NCBI GenBank assembly: GCA_023301395.1
Contig: JALZUY010000278.1
Location: forward strand, 1 to 11,222
Length of the DNA: 11,222 bases
Reading direction: 5' to 3'
Origin: Nonlabens sp.
GTDB taxonomy: Bacteria; Bacteroidota; Bacteroidia; Flavobacteriales; Flavobacteriaceae
Made by a program: the position numbers and the translations under genes. Shown piece after piece: positions 11,097-11,222 of this stretch. Under the pieces are notes generated by a model, which saw only the letters and a list, made by a program, of their open reading frames with translations, was not told the DNA's origin and made no database searches. Within the stretch, counting starts at the first letter, position 1, and every line of letters begins with the position of its first letter.

Positions 11097-11222
11097 ATGA
11101 AAAATATTATCTTTTCTCTTGCTTTATGTTTCTGCTTTTTTTCCCAAGCTCAAATCAAAGAATTTCAAGAAAACCTACCTGAAAGTATCGAAGTGAAAGA
11201 ACATGTAGATGAGGCTGTAGCA
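11097..11222 (+). CDS. Secreted protein, first 42 residues (runs off right edge)
   Basis: ATG at 11097 opens a frame that continues to the window edge. The N-terminus MKNIIFSLALCFCFFSQAQ is a clear signal peptide with a short basic n-region, a hydrophobic core, and S-Q-A before the cut, the same type as in the TPR protein. The visible mature start (IKEFQENLPESIEVKEHVDEA) is acidic and helical, with no motif that identifies a family. The product is exported; its function cannot be judged from this fragment. Confidence 0.75.
   Translation, partial: MKNIIFSLALCFCFFSQAQIKEFQENLPESIEVKEHVDEAVA

Noticed and set aside
1..11222. CRISPR array, insertion sequence or prophage
   Set aside because: I saw no regularly spaced direct repeats, transposase, integrase or phage structural genes in the window.

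Overview
The window looks like chromosomal DNA of a marine-type member of the Flavobacteriaceae (Bacteroidota). The evidence is a low GC content, promoters of the Bacteroidota form TTG-N(17-23)-TAnnTTTG, few Shine-Dalgarno sequences, signal peptides ending in S-Q-A/Q, several lipoproteins, and protein families typical of the group. A palindrome, ACGCTTTCGCGAAAGCGT, sits inside several coding regions. I associate it from memory with Nonlabens/Dokdonia-like genomes, but I cannot confirm the genus.

Layout. Positions 1-951 (minus strand) hold a ParE/RelE-type toxin-antitoxin pair, followed downstream by an unrecognised gene that runs off the left edge. Positions 1050-1705 (plus) hold an HD-domain phosphohydrolase gene broken by a one-base frameshift. 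Positions 1708-4803 (minus) hold four codirectional genes, in transcription order: a TIGR04282-type nucleotidyl/glycosyltransferase, a purine nucleoside phosphorylase, a DUF547 lipoprotein, and a TIGR04283-type glycosyltransferase. NCBI now names both transferase families as arsenosugar biosynthesis enzymes, so this block looks like the late part of an arsenosugar-type pathway. The usual arsM and arsS genes are not in the window. ruvC (minus, TTG start) lies just upstream and is divergent, across only 19 bp, from a plus-strand pair made of a multi-TM flippase-like protein and a membrane GT2 glycosyltransferase.

From 7457 to 9118 (minus) a TPR periplasmic protein and a TonB-C-like lipoprotein form a likely operon. 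A short lipoprotein with a collagen-like Gly-X-Y stretch (9170-9700, plus) ends at a strong terminator. It converges on a Cof-type HAD phosphatase (minus). A tRNA-Asp(GUC) with a clear promoter follows, and its 3' side carries four consecutive stem-loops. The window ends in the first 42 codons of a secreted protein.

The most interesting point is the phosphorylase. At the base-recognition position equivalent to human PNP Asn243 it has Asp, and at the position equivalent to His257 it has Ile. Both choices resemble methylthioadenosine phosphorylase. This would suit removal of adenine from a 5'-deoxy-5'-substituted adenosine, which is the kind of intermediate the radical SAM enzyme ArsS makes. 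It is a testable inference and not a demonstrated function.
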